55,789 nucleotides of DNA from Hydnum rufescens UP504 (taxonomy: Eukaryota; Basidiomycota; Agaricomycetes; Cantharellales; Hydnaceae), in contig MU129206.1 in the NCBI GenBank assembly GCA_014904985.1, forward strand, positions 1-55,789, read 5' to 3'. The notes beneath the pieces are model-generated. The model was not told where the DNA came from and did no database searches. It saw nothing but the letters and a program-made list of their open reading frames with translations. A program made the position numbers and the translations under genes. How positions within the stretch are numbered: the first letter of the stretch is position 1; each line of letters opens with the position of its first letter. Positions 21,560-33,300 of the stretch are shown piece by piece.

Positions 21560-23930
21560 AGCTACCGCCACACACCCGCTGATGGGTGTGTGTTCATAAG
21601 GTACTGTTTTGTCTTCAGTAGAAACAATTTTAGTGCCAAAAGAGCTACCACAAGCTACTCTTTTGTGCTGCTATGAATTTTATACTAACATAGCCTTTAT
21701 TATTCCAGGTCAAAACCAAAACAAACGACAGGCCACCCAATGAGTGGGCTCAGGAACCACACCCGCTGTGGTGGGTGTGGTACTGTAAGGTGAGTCTCCT
21801 CCCCCCCCAATAGATGCAGCTGTGCAAAAAGAGCAGTGAAAGCTGCTCTTTTTGCATCGCTTTACATTTTTTAACTAATATTATTTTATTATAGGTATTG
21901 CCACAAATGAAGACCCATGAAGCAACCCCCCAGAATGATAACATGCCCACAAATGGGATCCACAAATGATGACATGCCACATGAAGAGACGAACCACACA
22001 CCTGCAGTAGCAGGTGTGTGGTTCTATACTTGATATGTACCCCCGATGATGCAAAAAGAGCAGCATTTGCTGCTCTTTTTGTGTTGCTTTTAATTATTTT
22101 TAACTAATGATTTTTTATTCTAGATATCATCATGAAGGCAGAGCTGTGAAACAACCCCTCAACAGAACAAAAACACCCCTGCAAATGATGATGCAGCATG
22201 AAGAGAACCACCCACCCGCAGTAGCGGGTGTGTGGTTCTATGCTGGTATGTAATGTTCCCCTGATGATGCAAAAAGAGTGGTGAAAGCTGCTCTTTTTGC
22301 ATCACTTTAAATTTTTTAACTAATGATTTTTCATTCTAGGTACAGTATTGTCACAAATGAAGACTGAAGACCCATGAAGCAAGCCCCCCCACAACAATAA
22401 CATGCCCACAAAGGGGATCCCTGAACAATGATGTGCCAGAACCACAGTGAGCATATAACCACACAAAAGGAGCAGCGTACACTGCTCCTTTTGTGTGGCT
22501 TTGCTTTTTTCCTTTTCCCTAACATATTATACGTTATTTTAGGTTGTCTGAACCCATGACCCCACCAAGCAAACACACAAGAATGGCAACGGACCTGCCA
22601 AACAAACCCATGAGAGTTCAAACCCCCAACATGATGACCAAGCCCCATACTGAGTACAAACTGCACGACCGCAGTACAAACCAAGGACCACACCCACTTC
22701 AGTGGGTGTGGTCCAACAAGGTTTTTATTTTATTTATTTGATTTCTATATGTACAATGATGCAAAAGGAGCAGCACAAGCTGCTCCCTTTGCATCACTTT
22801 GAATTTTTTTACTAATCAAGAGTCCAACTGAAGCCATGCCAAAAGACAACCTGATGAATGCACCACCAAACCCCACCGAACGAAAAACCAATGCAAACCA
22901 GACACCCGCCATGGTGGGCATCTGGTACTATTTAAGGGAGGTGATCTTCCCGTATCCAACGGCACAAAAAGAGCAGTGAAAGCTGCTCTTTTTGCATTGC
23001 TTTTAATTTTTTAACTAATAATTTTTCATTCTAGGTATCACCACAAATGAAGACCTGTGAAGCCCCACCAGAACAACAACATCCCCATGAATGATGACAC
23101 ACCAAACACAGAGACAAACCACACACCCGCAGTAGAGGGTGTGTGGTTCTATACAAGGTATGTAATGTAATGCACTCCCAATGGTGCAAAAAGAGCTGCG
23201 AAGGCAGCTCTTTTTGCATCATGTTAACTTGTACTGATCTAAATTTTTGTATTCTAGATCTTCCTTCCCCCCAAATGAGTATGTGCCTGAAACCCCCCCA
23301 ACCCACCCAAGAACTGTACGGAAAACTGGCAGTCAAAGGTATGTGACCCTGGACAACAATGAGTACCACACCCCCACCAATGCAGGTGTGTGGTACTACA
23401 AGGTATTTTTTTTAAACTTTCTACATCTACAGTGACACCAAAGGAGCAGTGCAAGCTGCCCTTCAGCATCACTTTGAATTTTTTTTACTAACGTTCGTTA
23501 TCATTCAATTCTAGGATTGAATTTGAAGCTCCCAAAATGAAGACAACAGACAGCCATGACCCCCAAACGACCCACACAATGGTGAACCACCAAGCCAAGC
23601 CCGCCCAAATGGCCACCGATGAGCCGGGTGAGCCCCCATCCAAGCCCCAAGGCAGCAATGCCCAGTACCACATGCCCCCCTCAGCAGGGGTGTGGTACAA
23701 AAGGTCTGTTTTTTGATTTTGATTTTTATTTGCAAGTGGCACAAAAAGAGCAGCAATAGCTGCTCTTTTTGTGCTGCTTTGAATTTTTTAACTTAATATT
23801 TTGCTGCCCGACACCCCAGCAACATGCCCCCTGAACCCGCATCTGAACACTGGATGACCCCCTGTCCAAAGTCTCAAGGAAGCAATGGATGGTACCACAC
23901 CTGCCCTAGTGGGTGTGGTATGTTTTTTTA
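21560..23930 (+). repeat. Ten intronic and ten exon-end palindromes, copy I family-1 arm
   Basis: Intronic hairpins lie at about 21636-21672, 21823-21856, 22050-22082, 22268-22302, 22459-22498, 22759-22795, 22962-22998, 23185-23218, 23432-23470 and 23736-23777. Exon-end palindromes (ACCACACACC-CGC...GCG-GGTGTGTGGT type) lie near 21567, 21761, 21991, 22203, 22688, 22900, 23118, 23365, 23667 and 23894. The module at 22441 has lost most of its exon-end palindrome. Stem changes are paired, for example GAGCTGC/GCAGCTC at 23185 instead of GAGCAGC/GCTGCTC. Confidence 0.9.
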
Positions 23931-23931
23931 A
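21560..23931 (+). pseudogene. Hairpin-exon gene, family-1 arm of copy I (5' end missing)
   Basis: This is the plus-strand counterpart of 34318-30373. The first exon with the start codon is lost; similarity begins at its end-palindrome (21567). About ten introns follow, for example 21790-21894 (GTGAGT...TTAACTAAT...ATAG, 105 nt). Several exons are fully open and end in the same type of peptide: the exon before 23404 ends NEYHTPTNAGVWYYK, the next ends AQYHMPPSAGVWYKR and the one near 22220 ends NHPPAVAGVWFYA. The final exon ends GWYHTCPSGCG with a TAA at 23929. Spacers between motifs are Pro/Asn/Met/Thr-rich. Some exons carry TGA codons or a one-base loss, so this copy is probably not functional. 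Confidence 0.55.
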
Positions 23932-24298
23932 TTGAATTTTTAAATAAATAAATACATAAGTTGATAAAAAAACATGAGACTGCCAAATGAAAACAGCCCC
24001 CACCTGGGGTGAGTGATAATGATAATAAATAAATAACTATAAATGAAACACCAGAGGGGGGAATATAATAATAAATACTGGTGATTATCCCTGATAAGCC
24101 TGCATGGCCCGCTGTCCTGCAAGTCTGAGATGCTCTCTAAGTCCCAGTTTCAGCCAAGTTTTGGCCAATTCTGAGCCAGAAGGTGCAGACCGTAAAATGG
24201 CCATTTTGGCCAGAATAGTGATGGGACCTACTTAGGTACCATTATCTGCCCCAAAAGTGGTACCTAACTGGGTAGGCTTAGATGACTGACCAAGGTGG

Positions 24299-24461
24299 CA
24301 TATTAACTCTCAAGAAGCCGGTCTTCCTCATAGGTACTCATCTCTCATGACCTTACATAATTTCTGCTTCATGACTCTCTCATCAATCACCTTAAGGGCA
24401 TTTCCTTGTATTCGACTCGATTATGTAATTGTACCTCTCGCCTTGAGTACAACCCTTAACA
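24299..24461 (-). repeat. First half of a split solo LTR
   Basis: Read on the minus strand it starts TGTTAAGGGTTGTAC and matches the LTR starting at 55416. It stops at TTAATATG where copy I begins. Five bases outside its start (AACCC) nearly match the five outside the end of the other half (GACCC, 38498-38502), as expected for the target duplication of the original LTR insertion. Confidence 0.85.
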
Positions 24462-25009
24462 GGGTTGTGGTATTTGTTGTCATTAGATGAGGCAGAGTTG
24501 AGTGGCCTGTGAACAGAAGTAGAAAAGTAATCCAACTGCTCTAAGCACTGGCTTTGAGCAGGAGGGCTGTGAATGAAGCTAAGCACTGGCTTCACTTCAG
24601 ACAAGGGAGAAGCAAGAGGAGAGGTGGGAATGGAAAGGGGAGGGTGGTAGTAGCAGGCCAAGGGGCTCAGCTACTATCTATGGAGGTGGAAGGGTAGTTA
24701 GTTGACCTACCCAAAAAGGTGTACTTAGTAAAGTCATGCTCATATGTGACTCTCCTTATCTGTCTCTGCCCCATGCTCTATGGTGATGGATCATGTATCT
24801 TGATGCCGTTCGGTCGTGGCATGACTTAGTTGCATAGTGGTGGTGTGGCTGTGTTAGTTTCACAGATTGAGTGTGAGCTACAAGGTCTGGGCAAAAAGAA
24901 TTAATTGATTCTGGTGCCACTGGGACTCAGAATCCTTGCAGCCATGCTATTATGTAAGGTACAAGGGAAGCAATACATGTATATGCTTTTAGGGATATGG
25001 CTCTATATT
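24462..25009. other. No gene recognised
   Basis: CpG-poor sequence with short frames only. It may hold the 3' flank of the decayed gene to its right. Confidence 0.3.
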
Positions 25010-28000
25010 ACATTGCCCCCCAGCATGGCGTCAGGATTCTAATGGGAGGATACCCATATCTTTGAGATCTAAGTCATTGAACATGATTTCATAGCATTCA
25101 TACCATCCATTCCATTGAAACTGTTCACTGGCATATGTGCCTTGGGTGGTGAGAGAGGTGGGATTGACTCCAGGGGTAGCTTGGGCAAGCCACTCAAGCA
25201 TGGTTCAGTGGGGGCCCCTGAAAGGTATCTGGACATTGAACTTAATGGGGTCCCAATATGATAGGTGCCTCTGCATTAAGGAATCCAATTTTTGCATAGC
25301 TTCGAGCAATTCTTGGGCATTAAATGCCGTGAGCAGGCCTAGATACTCGATTCATTTGGTGAGGAGTGTTAAGATCTCCTGGGGAGTGAGGAGATACCAA
25401 GACATGAGACTCTGAGAAAGCCCTTGGACTTGCGGAGGACCATTGGGGTGGAAGAGCTTGATCAGGTCAGCAGATTTGAATTTTGTGGCAGGGGGTCATG
25501 CAGGGCTGCCCTTCACCATGATAGGCTGCAGGATTGGGCAGAGCTCCAGCCTTTGGCTGATCCACAAGGATATTACCTTGAGTACCCTTTCTGAAACTTC
25601 AGGGCTCCATGGGCAGTAGAGGCTTTCGTCATATCACCTGGCACAGGCAGAGGGCTTGGAAGGGGAGAATTTAGTGGCTAATTTCTGGCTTTCCAAGGCC
25701 CTATGCACACAATCTCTTTCTGTGAAGACAAGAGTGAGATGGAGCTCTTCATAGAGCCATTGCTTAACCCTGAGCTGTATCATTCAAGGAGTTCCTCTTC
25801 TAGGTGTTCTTCTGACTTAAGATACATGAATGGATAGAATTCCACTGGGAATTGATCTGTCCACATGTCCAGTGGTCCCCAGACCTCATTGGGATCTTCC
25901 TCTTGAGAGGGTTTGGTTGTTGTCCCTGGAGTGTCCTGGGTTGGGGGACTAGCATCCTCAGGTAAGGTGAAGTCAGAGGTGGGGAGCTGCTCATCATCTT
26001 CATAGGGTGTGAGCTCCTCTTCCAGGTATGTGGTGACATTTGCATGAGGCCTAACATGTTGCTCTTGTGGTGATTCTGAGCATGGTCATTGCAGGGACCC
26101 TGTGGCTATGGATGCCTTTGGTCTGGTTTAAACCTTGGGAACCTGGGTTTAAACCTAAACCAGACCCAGGTCTGGTTCCATTGGGATCAGGTTTCATTCA
26201 ATTTTCCTCTGGTCTGGTTTAGGTTTTTCCCTTGCCCTGAATCCAAAACCTGGTTCAAACCCAGGTTTAAACCTGAACCTGAAAGGTAGGGTGTACCTTC
26301 CAGTCTATGTACTTTCACCCTTATTTCTCCACATCTTATCATTATCATCCTTCTATACATTCAATTCCAGAAGTAAACCTAGCAATTTGCACACAGTACT
26401 GTAATTTCAGAGTCAAAAGTTGCATGACTCTGGAATCTAATGGGGTAATCTGTGCAGGTTACAAAGCACATGGCTCTGGGATCAAATATGGAGATTTGCA
26501 CAGGTTACTGTAACTCAGTCTAGGGTCACATGACACAATTTAGTTAGCTAAGTTCCATCCCCTGGAGATATGTAAGCAGAAAATTGATGTGAAGGAGGGG
26601 TGTGAATGAGATATGAATGGAAAATGGGATGCAAAGGAAGTGGTCAATGTAAAGAATCACACAGAGAGTCCAGATAGGCTGTAGTACTTACTAAAATGTT
26701 TTGCTTCTCCTATATCTCAGGTTTCAGGTTTAAACCTGGTTTAAACCCAAACCAAACCACTCTGGAACCAAACCTCAGGTCAGGTTCAGGTCTGGTTTAG
26801 GTTTTGCCCAAATTGGCAAAAACTGAACCAAAACTGAACCTAGGCATCCCTACCTGTGGCTGCGGCTATGTATGGGTCATAATCTTCCATGTGAGTGAGT
26901 AATGCAGGGGGGGTGCTGTGAGACTGCAGGGCTGGATCAATTAGTCACATGGCTGGCTTGTACCGAAGCTGTGGCACAGGAGGCAATTCTGGCTGGTGCC
27001 ACTTGAATCCCCTGCATTTGACCCATTCCTGGCATAAGGGATAGTTTTGGAACAAAAATGGTGGAGGGGGAGTAGCCTCCTTGTGATCAGCCCATTTGGT
27101 TAAAGGCAATGTTTCCACACTGAGGCATTCCTGTAACTCCTTCAGGATGGGCAAGTACCCTCCTTCATGAGCATGTGATAGCCAGCATATGAGGCCTTCC
27201 AGATAGTTCTCCTTAGGAGGGCCTTGTGGTGCACAGAAATAGGATGGATGATGACAATAGTATGGGCCCATCATCCTGGTTTCTTGCAGATGCCTCTTTT
27301 CCATCACCCATATTTCTTCTGGTGGATTCACGAGCCACTGGTGTCCCAGATCCATCAGGTGCTTCTCAAAGGATTCACAGATCAATTTTTGGGTGTAGGC
27401 ATTGCACAAGTCCCAGTGGGGGTGCCTGGCTTTAATCTCCATTTCAGTGTCCATCCATAAGGGCGAGTACTGGGTGGTGCCCCAAGGGTAGAGTTCAAGG
27501 TTGGGGGTCTCGTTTTCTATGGCCATCAACCATACTGGGGCCCCCAATTCGGCAAGTCCTCTGCCAATGAGAATGGAACAATGGTCATGGCTGGAGATGA
27601 TTAGACCTGTGAGACACATCATGGTTCTGAAACATGGAGGCCTAAATCACTCCCTGAAGCAGAGCAGATAGAGGATGACCTGAGAAGTGAGGGTCATGAA
27701 TCCAGTAGTGTCAAGTATGCATCTTCTAAGCTCCTGTGCGATGTGGGCTGCTTTCCACACTGGGGCTGGGGTCATTCCCTGTTGGAGCAGGTATTGCCAG
27801 GATGACCTGAAGTGCCAGTCCTGATCATAACTGGATGGCAAGATGATGTGGAAGTGGGCCATCACCTGGTCTATATGCCTTATGCATGGCAGCATTGTTT
27901 CCCCTGCTGCATGAACTTCCTTGAGGAACTTTAGGGAGAGGGAACACAGGTTGGGATTCAGGCCCCATGATTGTAGGAGATGAACATGTGGGTCAAAGTT

Positions 28001-28024
28001 GAACTGTGGGACATTGAGCACCAT
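25010..28024 (-). pseudogene. Large unrecognised protein gene, decayed
   Basis: The frame begins at the ATG at 28024 (MVLNVPQFNFDPHVHLLQSW), runs to ~27650, crosses a probable intron and continues from 27622 to 26945, then past a 746-bp hAT-like insertion to about 25020. The joined protein would be roughly 750 residues. The middle is rich in His, Trp and Tyr (PYYCHHPSYFCAPQGPP), an acidic stretch follows (YLEEELTPYEDDEQLPTSDF), and the last 250 residues read as a helical domain (LIKLFHPNGPPQVQGLSQSLM, EILTLLTK) with in-frame TGA codons at four or more places. Most stops fit CGA-to-TGA changes, so decay is by point mutation more than by shifts. No family is recognised. It lies in the spacer between the two inverted elements, in the same orientation as its neighbour. 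Confidence 0.55.
26107..26852. mobile_element. hAT-like MITE inserted in the decayed gene
   Basis: The ends are TATGGATGCC and, inverted, TAGGGATGCC. They are flanked by the perfect 8-bp direct repeat CCTGTGGC (26099-26106 and 26853-26860). Eight-base duplications with T-A-N-G-G ends are typical of hAT elements. Both ends are packed with GGTTTAAACC-type palindromes and GGTCTGGTTTAGG words, probably subterminal transposase-binding sites. It has no transposase frame, so it is non-autonomous. Confidence 0.85.
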
Positions 28025-28441
28025 GAACACTCAATGCAACAGGAAGGCATAAGTCTTGGGGAGTAGCCAACTCAGTCAGCCACAAATGTAGGTCTAGTTA
28101 GATATTACAAGCCTTGCATTTATATAGTCTAACTAGAGGTTTTGATGCTGGGGCCCCTGGGGCCAGCTAACCTGATTTCCATGGTTCAGGCAGGGGCCCC
28201 CAGGGGCCCCTGTGTGGGACTTCACATATCAAACCAAGCTCCAACTTATAGATCTCAACTAGGACTCTCTCCCATACCACTGTAGTAGAACCAACTTCTA
28301 TTATGAGGTGTATGTACAAACTATGGACACAGAGGAGTATTTATACACAGGAGTGGGATTAGAAAACTATAAGACATGATGTAGTTATACACAGGGGTGG
28401 AATTAGAAGAGTATAAGTCATGAGACGAGGTCACTGGGACA
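28025..28441. other. No gene recognised; GGGGCCCC palindromes
   Basis: Intergenic stretch between two minus-strand decayed genes. GGGGCCCC words occur at about 28149, 28193 and 28202, the last two forming an inverted pair with the first. Confidence 0.3.
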
Positions 28442-29980
28442 TTAGAAGAGATTATGGTTATTTGAGTCTTGTGGAAAAAGAAGAGAAGTCCATAGATCAA
28501 ACTGAATGGGAGATAGTGACACAGAGCTGGTCATTGAGGTTGGATTGGTAGGATAGACAGGCACACCAGAATGTGTTGCTGTGGGCACTGTGTTACTGAA
28601 GGTCAATGTTGATGGTCTGTACAGGTTTGGATTAGAACCCAGATCCATTGTACTTAAGCCTAAATCAACACCGAGGCCTGAACCTGAACCATCAGAGTTC
28701 CAAACACCACCTGGACCAACACCAGGGTGCATTGTGGCCACAGGATTTGAACTCGATGTTGCCAAATGATCCAAATTCGAAGTCACTGAAGGTTCCAAAT
28801 TCAAAGCCATTGAACAGTCCAAATTCGAAGTTCCCAAATAATTCAAACTCAAACTCACTGGAGGCTCCAATCTTGAACTTGCTGGAGGATCCAATCTTGA
28901 ACCTGCTGGAGGACCTGATCTTGAACTCACTGGAGGATCCAATCTCGAACCCGCTGGAGGACCCAATATCAAAGTCACTGAATGACTTGAAGTCATGGGA
29001 GAATTCGACGCCAAAGCCATTGGGTTATCAAAGTCCAGAGAATCAGAGTCAGATTCATCAATGAAGGGCTTTGATTGAATGCGAGTAGACCTTGCAATGC
29101 CCTTGGACTTGGCAGCAGAAGCTGGGGCTTTCTGAGATTTCCACAAGGTCAGTTTGGGCTGCCTTGTTGAAGTCATGGTTGACTCGGATCTGAAGTCTAG
29201 CCCTGCATCTTGGACACAGCAGACTGCATTACCATCCCTGTCAATGACCAATGGGACAGCAGTGTCATCATCAGCATCATCCTCGCCCCATCTTTCAAGC
29301 TTAATGGGGCAGCTATTCCCCTTTTGGAACTTGGAAACAAGGAATCTCCACTGTCCACCGTCCCAGCTCTTGTTGGTGCAGCTTGGATGTGGAGCAGGGT
29401 ATTCTTCTTCAAGCAGCCACCCAACAAAGTGAATACGATGCCAGCGAAGCAAGGCAAGTAATCAGACCCAAGGAACGGAAACCAGAAACCAGGCATGGCC
29501 ATTGGAGATGAACAAGTTCCTCAAATACTTTGAGGTCACAAAGTAGGCCAAGTCTCTGGTCTTAAGTTCGTGTTCTTGCCATACTTTTTCTGCCTCTTCA
29601 TGCCACTTCGAAATTCCAGTAGCATCCAGCTGCTCATTTATGAGTTTAATGAACTGCTCCTCAAGAGACTTCTTCAGATTAAACTGCTTCTTGGCAAGCT
29701 GTTGGATTTCTGAAGATCCAAAAAGGATGGCATTCTGTGCATGGGCAGCATATGCATCAGGCCAAGAGCAAACAACGAATGCAACAACATGGGCATCAAA
29801 AGTGGCCATGTGCTGAATTTCACCCATGAGAAGCTTCTTTTTCCAATGGATGTATTTGGCAAGCTTGGTGCCACTTGTGACTTGGACATCCTTATCCACC
29901 TTTGATTGTTGGGTGAGTGATCACAGGTCATCTAGCCATGCCTCTAGGCCATTGGTGTCCCCATTGAACTGTTCTTTCTC
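28442..29980 (-). pseudogene. Unrecognised protein gene cut by copy II
   Basis: A single minus-strand frame runs from the edge of copy II (WEKEQFNGDTNGLEAWLDDL) to a stop at 28442, about 510 codons, with only two interruptions: TGA at about 29925 (between LDDL and SLTQQ) and TGA at 29462 (between SVPWV and LLALL). Both look like CGA changed to TGA. The N-terminal part is a helical Lys/Glu-rich region (KKKLLMGEIQHMATFDAHVV, EIQQLAKKQFNLKKSLEEQF). It is followed by WRFLVSKFQKGNSCPIKLE and a long Ser/Pro/Asn/Leu-rich tail with repeated SRLDPPASS-type units. The 5' end is missing because the transposable element begins at 29981. No family is recognised. Confidence 0.6.
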
Positions 29981-30372
29981 CCACCTTGGTCAGTCATCTA
30001 AGCCTACCTAGTTAGGTACCACTTTTGGGGCAGATAATGGTACCTAAGTAGGTCCCATCACTATTCTGGCCAAAATGGGCATTTTACAGTCTGCACCTTC
30101 TGGCTCAGAAATGGCTGAAATGGCCAAAAATTGGCCAAAACTTGGCCAAAACTGGGACTTAGAGAGCATCTCAGACTTGCAGGACAGTGGGCCATGTGGG
30201 CTTACTGGGGATAATCACCAGTATTTATTATTATATTCCCCCCTCTGGTGTTTCATTTATAGTTATTTATTTATTATCATTATCACTCACCCCAGGTGGG
30301 GGCTGTTTTCATTTGGCAGTCTCATGTTTTTTTATCAACTTACAGTATGTATTTATTTATTTAAAAATTCAA

Positions 30373-33300
30373 TTAAAAAAACATACCACACCCACTAGGG
30401 CAGGTGTGGTACTATCCGTTGCTTCCTCAAGACTTTGGATGGGGGGTCGTCCAGTGTTCAGATGCGGGTTCAGGGGGCATGTTGCTGGGGTGTTGGGCAG
30501 CAAAATATTAAGTTAAAAAATTCAAAGCAGCGCAAAAAGAGCAGCTATTGCTGCTCTTTTTGTGCCACTTGCAAATAAAAATCAAAATCAAAAAACAGAC
30601 CTTTTGTACCACACCTCTGCTGAGGGGGGCATGTGGTACTGGGCATTACTGCCTTGGGGCTTGGATGGGGGCTCACCCGGCTCATTGGTGGCCATTTGGG
30701 CGGGCTTGGCTTGGTGGTTCACCATTGTGCGGGTCGTTTGGGGGTCACGGCTGTCTGTTGTCTTCATTTCAGGAGCTTCAAATTCAATCCTAGAATTGAA
30801 TGATAACAAACATTAGTAAAAAAAATTCAAAGTGATGCCAAAGGGGCAGCTTGCACTGCTCCTTTGGTGTCACTGTAGATGTAGAAAGTTTTAAAAAAAT
30901 ACCTTGTAGTACCACACACCCACATTGGCAGGGGTGTGGTACTCGTTGTCGTCCGGGGTCACATACCTTCGACTGCTGGTTTTCCGTTGTTGGAGGGACA
31001 AATCCCTACTACGTGCAAACCCCATCCGAGGACGATTTTTCAAATAAATGAACCATTTTCTATGTCAATCCAGATGTCAATTCCCATGCCGTCATTCATT
31101 TGAGAACAAGCCTGAATCCCATACATCTAATACCCACGAATCCGCGCCATTCCTTTGTTTGTGCACAAGCCAATTTATTATGTATCCGCGGCACTTCAAC
31201 AGGCCACCCTAAATTCCACCTTTCTATGCCACACCTCAATGTGGCAATAGCAATTCAACTTGCTTGCTTTGTTTGACCTTCAATCAGTCTCCACTTCTGA
31301 TACATGCTTCCTGTTGCCTCAAGGGCGACTCCAACGAATTGTGATTATGTAACACAACGGATTACACACCCGGGCCTCGATTCCGACTCGTGGACTTGTC
31401 ACATGACAAATAGGGGCTAATGCGGTGCTCTCAAGGAGTAAACGTGGAATATCTCCCTCAATTTTGATCGGATCAACTCGGCAAGATAGCGCCCAGAAAG
31501 CTACGATTCACACCTTTCATACGATACCAAACACAAGCCGAACGAATCAAAACTACACCTTCCAGGTCGATTTTACTATGTGTTTCATATATCCCTTCAG
31601 TACTTTTCGATTTTCTCAGTCAGTTTTGATCCAATTCGCTCGGGACAAGTACTCCTAGAAAGCTGTCGACAGTCCGCATCCAATGGTACCAAGGGAAAAA
31701 CGAGCGGATTAAAACTCGGCTCTCTACAATTCAACTCCTCCATGTCTCATTCCATTATTGCCTCCGCTTTTTTGATTATTAATGGCAATTATTCTCTACC
31801 CCTCTTATATCCGATGAAGAGTACGTCTAGGACGACCAGTTCCACCATTCCCCAAGGGATTCTGTGCAGTAGGAGAGGAGGAATAGCTTGGTTAAGCCAT
31901 ATTCCCCTATTCTGACTTGATTTTGGAATATCTCCTTCAGTTTTGAAGCTTTTGACTTGATTTCTTTTTCATCATTTTCACCTTAACCCCACCTTTCTGC
32001 CGGTTACCATAGCATTTTTATGTGATGTATATTAAGTGCAGGAGATGCAAATTTCTACAGTTTTCCCCCTTCCCAGTTTTGAGGCACCGATGTATTGCCG
32101 CTGGTTCCTTGGGTGAATTCCACTAAGACTACTACACTTTGTCTAGGGCCTCAAGAGGAGAGCCTTAGGGTGTGGTTTTGTGACCCATATTCATTCTTTA
32201 TTCTATTGCTTGGGCAGGTGTTGCTTACAGCATTAGATTTCTATCACCAAAGACCTTCATTCCTTCGAGCCTCAATATTCGGATTGATCCCGTGGTCCCT
32301 TCTTTTCATTCTCGATTCCATATCATGGACTGTGGCTGGATTCCTCCCTTCGTTTCCCGCTTACACCGTACAGTTCTCGGGTGGGTTGGGGGGGTTTTGG
32401 GCATGTACTCATTTGGGGGGAAGGAAGATCTAGAATACAAAAATTTAGATCAGTACAAGTTAACACGATGCAAAAAGAGCTGCCTTCGCAGCTCTTTTTG
32501 TGCCATTGGGAGTGCATTACATTACATACCTTGTATAGAACCACACACCCTCTACTGCAGGTGTGTGGTTCATCTCTGTGTTTGGTGCATCATCATTCAT
32601 GGGGATGTTGTTGTTCTGGCAGGGCTTTGCAGGTCTTCATTTGTGGCAATACCTAGAATGAAAAATTATTAGTTAAAAAATTAAAAGCAACACAAAAAGA
32701 GCAGCTTTCACTGCTCTTTTTGTGCCATTGGATACAGGAAAATCACCTCCCTTAAATAGTACCAGACGCCTGCCATGGTGGGTGTCTGGTTTGCATTGGT
32801 TTTTCATTCGGCAGGGTTTGGTGGTGTGTTCATCGGGTTTTCTTTTGGCATGGCTTCAGTTGGACTCTCAATTAGTAAAAAAATTCAAAGTGATGCAAAG
32901 GGAGCAGCTTGTACTGCTCCTTTTGCATCGTTGTACATATAGAAATCAAATAAATAAAATAAAAACCTTGTAGGACCACACCCACTTTGGTGGGTGTGGT
33001 CCTTGGTTTGTACCATGGTCGTGTGGTTCATACTCAGTACAGGGCTTGGTCGTCATGTTGGGGGTTTGAACTCTTGCAGGTTTCATTTGGCGGGTCCGTT
33101 GCCATTCTCATGTGTTTTCTTGGTGGGGTCGTGGGTTCAGACAACCTAAAATAACATATAATACATTAGTAAAAAGGAAAAAAGAAAAGCCACGCAAAAG
33201 GAGCAGTGTATGCTGCTCCTTTTGCATGGTTATATGCTCACCATGGTCCTGGCACATCATCATTCGGGGATCCCCTTTGTGGGCGTGTTATCATTGTGGG

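Larger units (their letters stand above)
17566..24298. mobile_element. Hairpin-exon element, copy I
   Basis: The left end reads CAGGCTGGTCAGTCA and the right end, on the opposite strand, CCACCTTGGTCAGTCATC, so the termini are imperfect inverted repeats. Just inside each is a nested foldback: GGTACCA and TGGTACC arms within GGGACCT/AGGTCCC arms (17580-17638 and about 24232-24285). Inside are two outward-pointing gene-like arms, a short minus-strand arm (17787-18972) and a long plus-strand arm (21560-23931). The middle (19105-21555) differs from copy II and is richer in CpG. The whole is an inverted relative of 29981-38195. No transposase was seen inside, so it is probably non-autonomous; its superfamily is not known. 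Confidence 0.65.

Noticed and set aside
17540..29990. Target-site duplication for copy I after restoring the spacer
   Set aside because: The flanks (GTCCACAT and GAGAAAGA) share no direct repeat, unlike the AATATG found for copy II.
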